Assembly (NCBI RefSeq): GCF_003646465.1
Contig: NZ_QZEX01000004.1
Coordinates: forward strand, 1 to 64,000
DNA length: 64,000 bases
Reading direction: 5' to 3'
DNA from: Chachezhania antarctica
Lineage (GTDB): Bacteria > Pseudomonadota > Alphaproteobacteria > Rhodobacterales > Rhodobacteraceae
Part shown: positions 62,880 to 64,000 of the stretch, one piece after another
How the letters are laid out: the number at the start of each line of letters is the position of its first letter
Numbering within the stretch: the stretch's first letter is position 1
Notes under the pieces: model-generated
Told to the model about the DNA's origin: nothing
Databases searched by the model: none
The model's input: only the letters and a program-made list of their open reading frames with translations
Made by a program: the position numbers and the translations under genes

Positions 62880-64000
62880 CCCGTTTCGACACCTACGCGA
62901 TGATCGACTGGTCCGGCGGCAACGACACAGGCCCGCGCCCGCGGCGGGACGCGATCTGGGCCTGCCTCGCCACGGCGGACGGCGTGCAGGCGCCGCAGTA
63001 TTTCCGCAACCGGGAACTGGCCGAAGTCTGGATCGCGACGCTGATCGCGCAAGAACTGGCGGCGGGACGCAGGCTGTGCATCGGGTTTGATTTCCCCTTC
63101 GCCTATCCGAAAGGCTTCGCCCAGGCGCTGACGGGGCAGGCCGATCCTTTCGCGGTATGGGATTGGCTGGAAACCCGCCTGTCGGATTCGCCAAAAGAAA
63201 ACACCCGCTTCGATCTGGCGGGAGAAATCAACCGCACTCTGGGCGCGGGGAAGGGCCCGTTCTGGGCCAACGGCCTGCGCAACCGCGATATCGATGGCCT
63301 GCCGCGCACGAAGCAAGACTACGTCAACCCGTTTCCCGAGCGGCGCGAGGCCGAGGCGCAGGCCAAGGGCACCTTCACCTGCTGGCAGATGGCCGGTGCC
63401 GGTGCGGTGGGCGGGCAGGTCATGACCGGCCTGCCGGTCCTGTCGCGCCTGCGCAAGCGGTTCGCGGATGCTGTCGCCGTCTGGCCGTTTGAACCTCTGA
63501 CGCGTCCCGTCGCTCTGATGGAAACATGGCCGTCGCTGATTGCCGACGTGGTGAACGAAGAACTGATCCGCCAACAGGACGCAGGTCTGGCACCGGTGCG
63601 CGATGCGCTGCAGGTCCAGCTTGTGGCCGGGGCTCTGGCCGCCCTGTCGGGCGATGACTTTGCCGACATGGTCGACGTGGACGCGCCCGAAGAGGGCTGG
63701 ATCCTTGGCATAGGGCACGAGGCGAAACTTGCGGATGCTGCGCGCAAATCGCTGGCCCTGCAAAAGGCGGCGCTCCCCAGTCCGCCCCCCCTGACGAACG
63801 ACTGCTTCGCCCTGCCGCCCGGCGTCGACTGGACCCCGGTCGATGCGGCTCTGGACAGGCTGCGGGCGGGCCTTCACGCCGTGACCGGGCAGGAGACGCT
63901 TCACGTCACAGGTGCCCTGGGGCGTGTTCTGGCGGCGCCCGCGGTCGCGCGGCGGTCTCACCCCCCTGCGCCGAATTCCGCCGTCGATGGCTATGGCTTC
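62876..64000 (+). CDS. moeA: MoeA fused to an N-terminal RNase H-like (DUF429-type) domain, truncated by window end
   Basis: The frame is open from a GTG overlapping the mobB stop to the window edge, 375 residues. Residues about 317-375 are the start of MoeA, the molybdotransferase that inserts Mo into molybdopterin (VDWTPVDAALDRL, ALGRVLAAPAV, NSAVDGYGF). The first 300 residues are a separate domain with an RNase H-like pattern of acids: D11 in MIDWSG, D72 in GFDFPF, E216 in METWPS and D243 in VRDAL, resembling DUF429. This extension is not part of classical MoeA, which begins about where residue 315 is. The rest lies to the right. Confidence 0.85.
   Translation, partial: MTRFDTYAMIDWSGGNDTGPRPRRDAIWACLATADGVQAPQYFRNRELAEVWIATLIAQELAAGRRLCIGFDFPFAYPKGFAQALTGQADPFAVWDWLETRLSDSPKENTRFDLAGEINRTLGAGKGPFWANGLRNRDIDGLPRTKQDYVNPFPERREAEAQAKGTFTCWQMAGAGAVGGQVMTGLPVLSRLRKRFADAVAVWPFEPLTRPVALMETWPSLIADVVNEELIRQQDAGLAPVRDALQVQLVAGALAALSGDDFADMVDVDAPEEGWILGIGHEAKLADAARKSLALQKAALPSPPPLTNDCFALPPGVDWTPVDAALDRLRAGLHAVTGQETLHVTGALGRVLAAPAVARRSHPPAPNSAVDGYGF

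Noticed and set aside
1-64000. CRISPR arrays, intact insertion sequences, prophage blocks or a replication origin
   Set aside because: No regularly spaced repeats, transposase genes, phage structural genes, dnaA boxes cluster or parAB genes were seen.

Overview
The window is a gene-dense, high-GC piece of chromosome from an alphaproteobacterium, most likely a member of the Rhodobacteraceae (Roseobacter group). The reasons are the gene content and style: a pcm-tolC-PopZ-like cluster, a short plant-type glutamate-cysteine ligase beside rsmE, a small aa3 cytochrome oxidase subunit IV, small proteins of the kind annotated as conserved in this order, frequent ATGA/GTGA stop-start overlaps, and a family of GC-rich intergenic hairpin elements. 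Nearly everything is ordinary chromosomal housekeeping. The only clear mobile trace is at the far left.

Layout. 0-1 kb: decayed tyrosine recombinase next to the 3' end of a tRNA-Cys gene, probably the edge of a genomic island lying to the left. 1.3-4.6 kb: isoaspartyl methyltransferase-like protein, TolC-type outer membrane protein and a PopZ-like protein. 4.7-19.8 kb: EF-P, an ABC membrane domain without an ATPase, YgfZ, a glycosyltransferase, an MsbA-type exporter with a tyrosine phosphatase, two aminotransferases, a crotonase, valS, a dienelactone hydrolase and an AsnC/Lrp regulator. 20-24.6 kb: a fold-III decarboxylase, an orphan molybdenum hydroxylase large subunit and a DUF2235 hydrolase. 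24.8-28.7 kb: pyrB, two membrane-anchored unknowns, a degenerate dihydroorotase and plsY in one tightly overlapped operon. 28.8-36.1 kb: small membrane and secreted proteins, gshA, rsmE, ubiA and an OmpA-type protein. 36.1-39.2 kb: moaE, moaD, pgsA, a PaaI-type thioesterase and metF. 39.2-45 kb: metR-like regulator, CurA-type reductase, suhB, rhomboid protease, family 4 uracil-DNA glycosylase, phosphoesterase and moaB. 45.3-50.3 kb: an RND efflux adaptor and pump. 50.2-59.7 kb: Nudix, DsbD-alpha-like protein, UPF0301, an unknown exported protein, Sua5, acyl-CoA dehydrogenase, MBL hydrolase, CoxIV and a lipoprotein. 59.7-64 kb: azlDC, then fdhD-mobA-mobB-moeA, the last a fusion cut by the window end.

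Molybdenum cofactor genes recur at three places (moaE/moaD, moaB, fdhD-mobA-mobB-moeA), and the molybdenum hydroxylase at 21 kb is a possible client. The TolC-type protein may serve the RND pump at 45-50 kb, which has no outer membrane gene of its own.

The least explained material is intergenic. One family of two-hairpin elements ending in a GAGTATTT-type box lies downstream of six genes, always in the sense orientation and with compensatory changes in the stem. A second family of three long hairpins at 52-59 kb carries a conserved inner hairpin and a perfect four-run G-quadruplex motif on one strand. I saw no CRISPR array, no intact insertion sequence and no replication origin.
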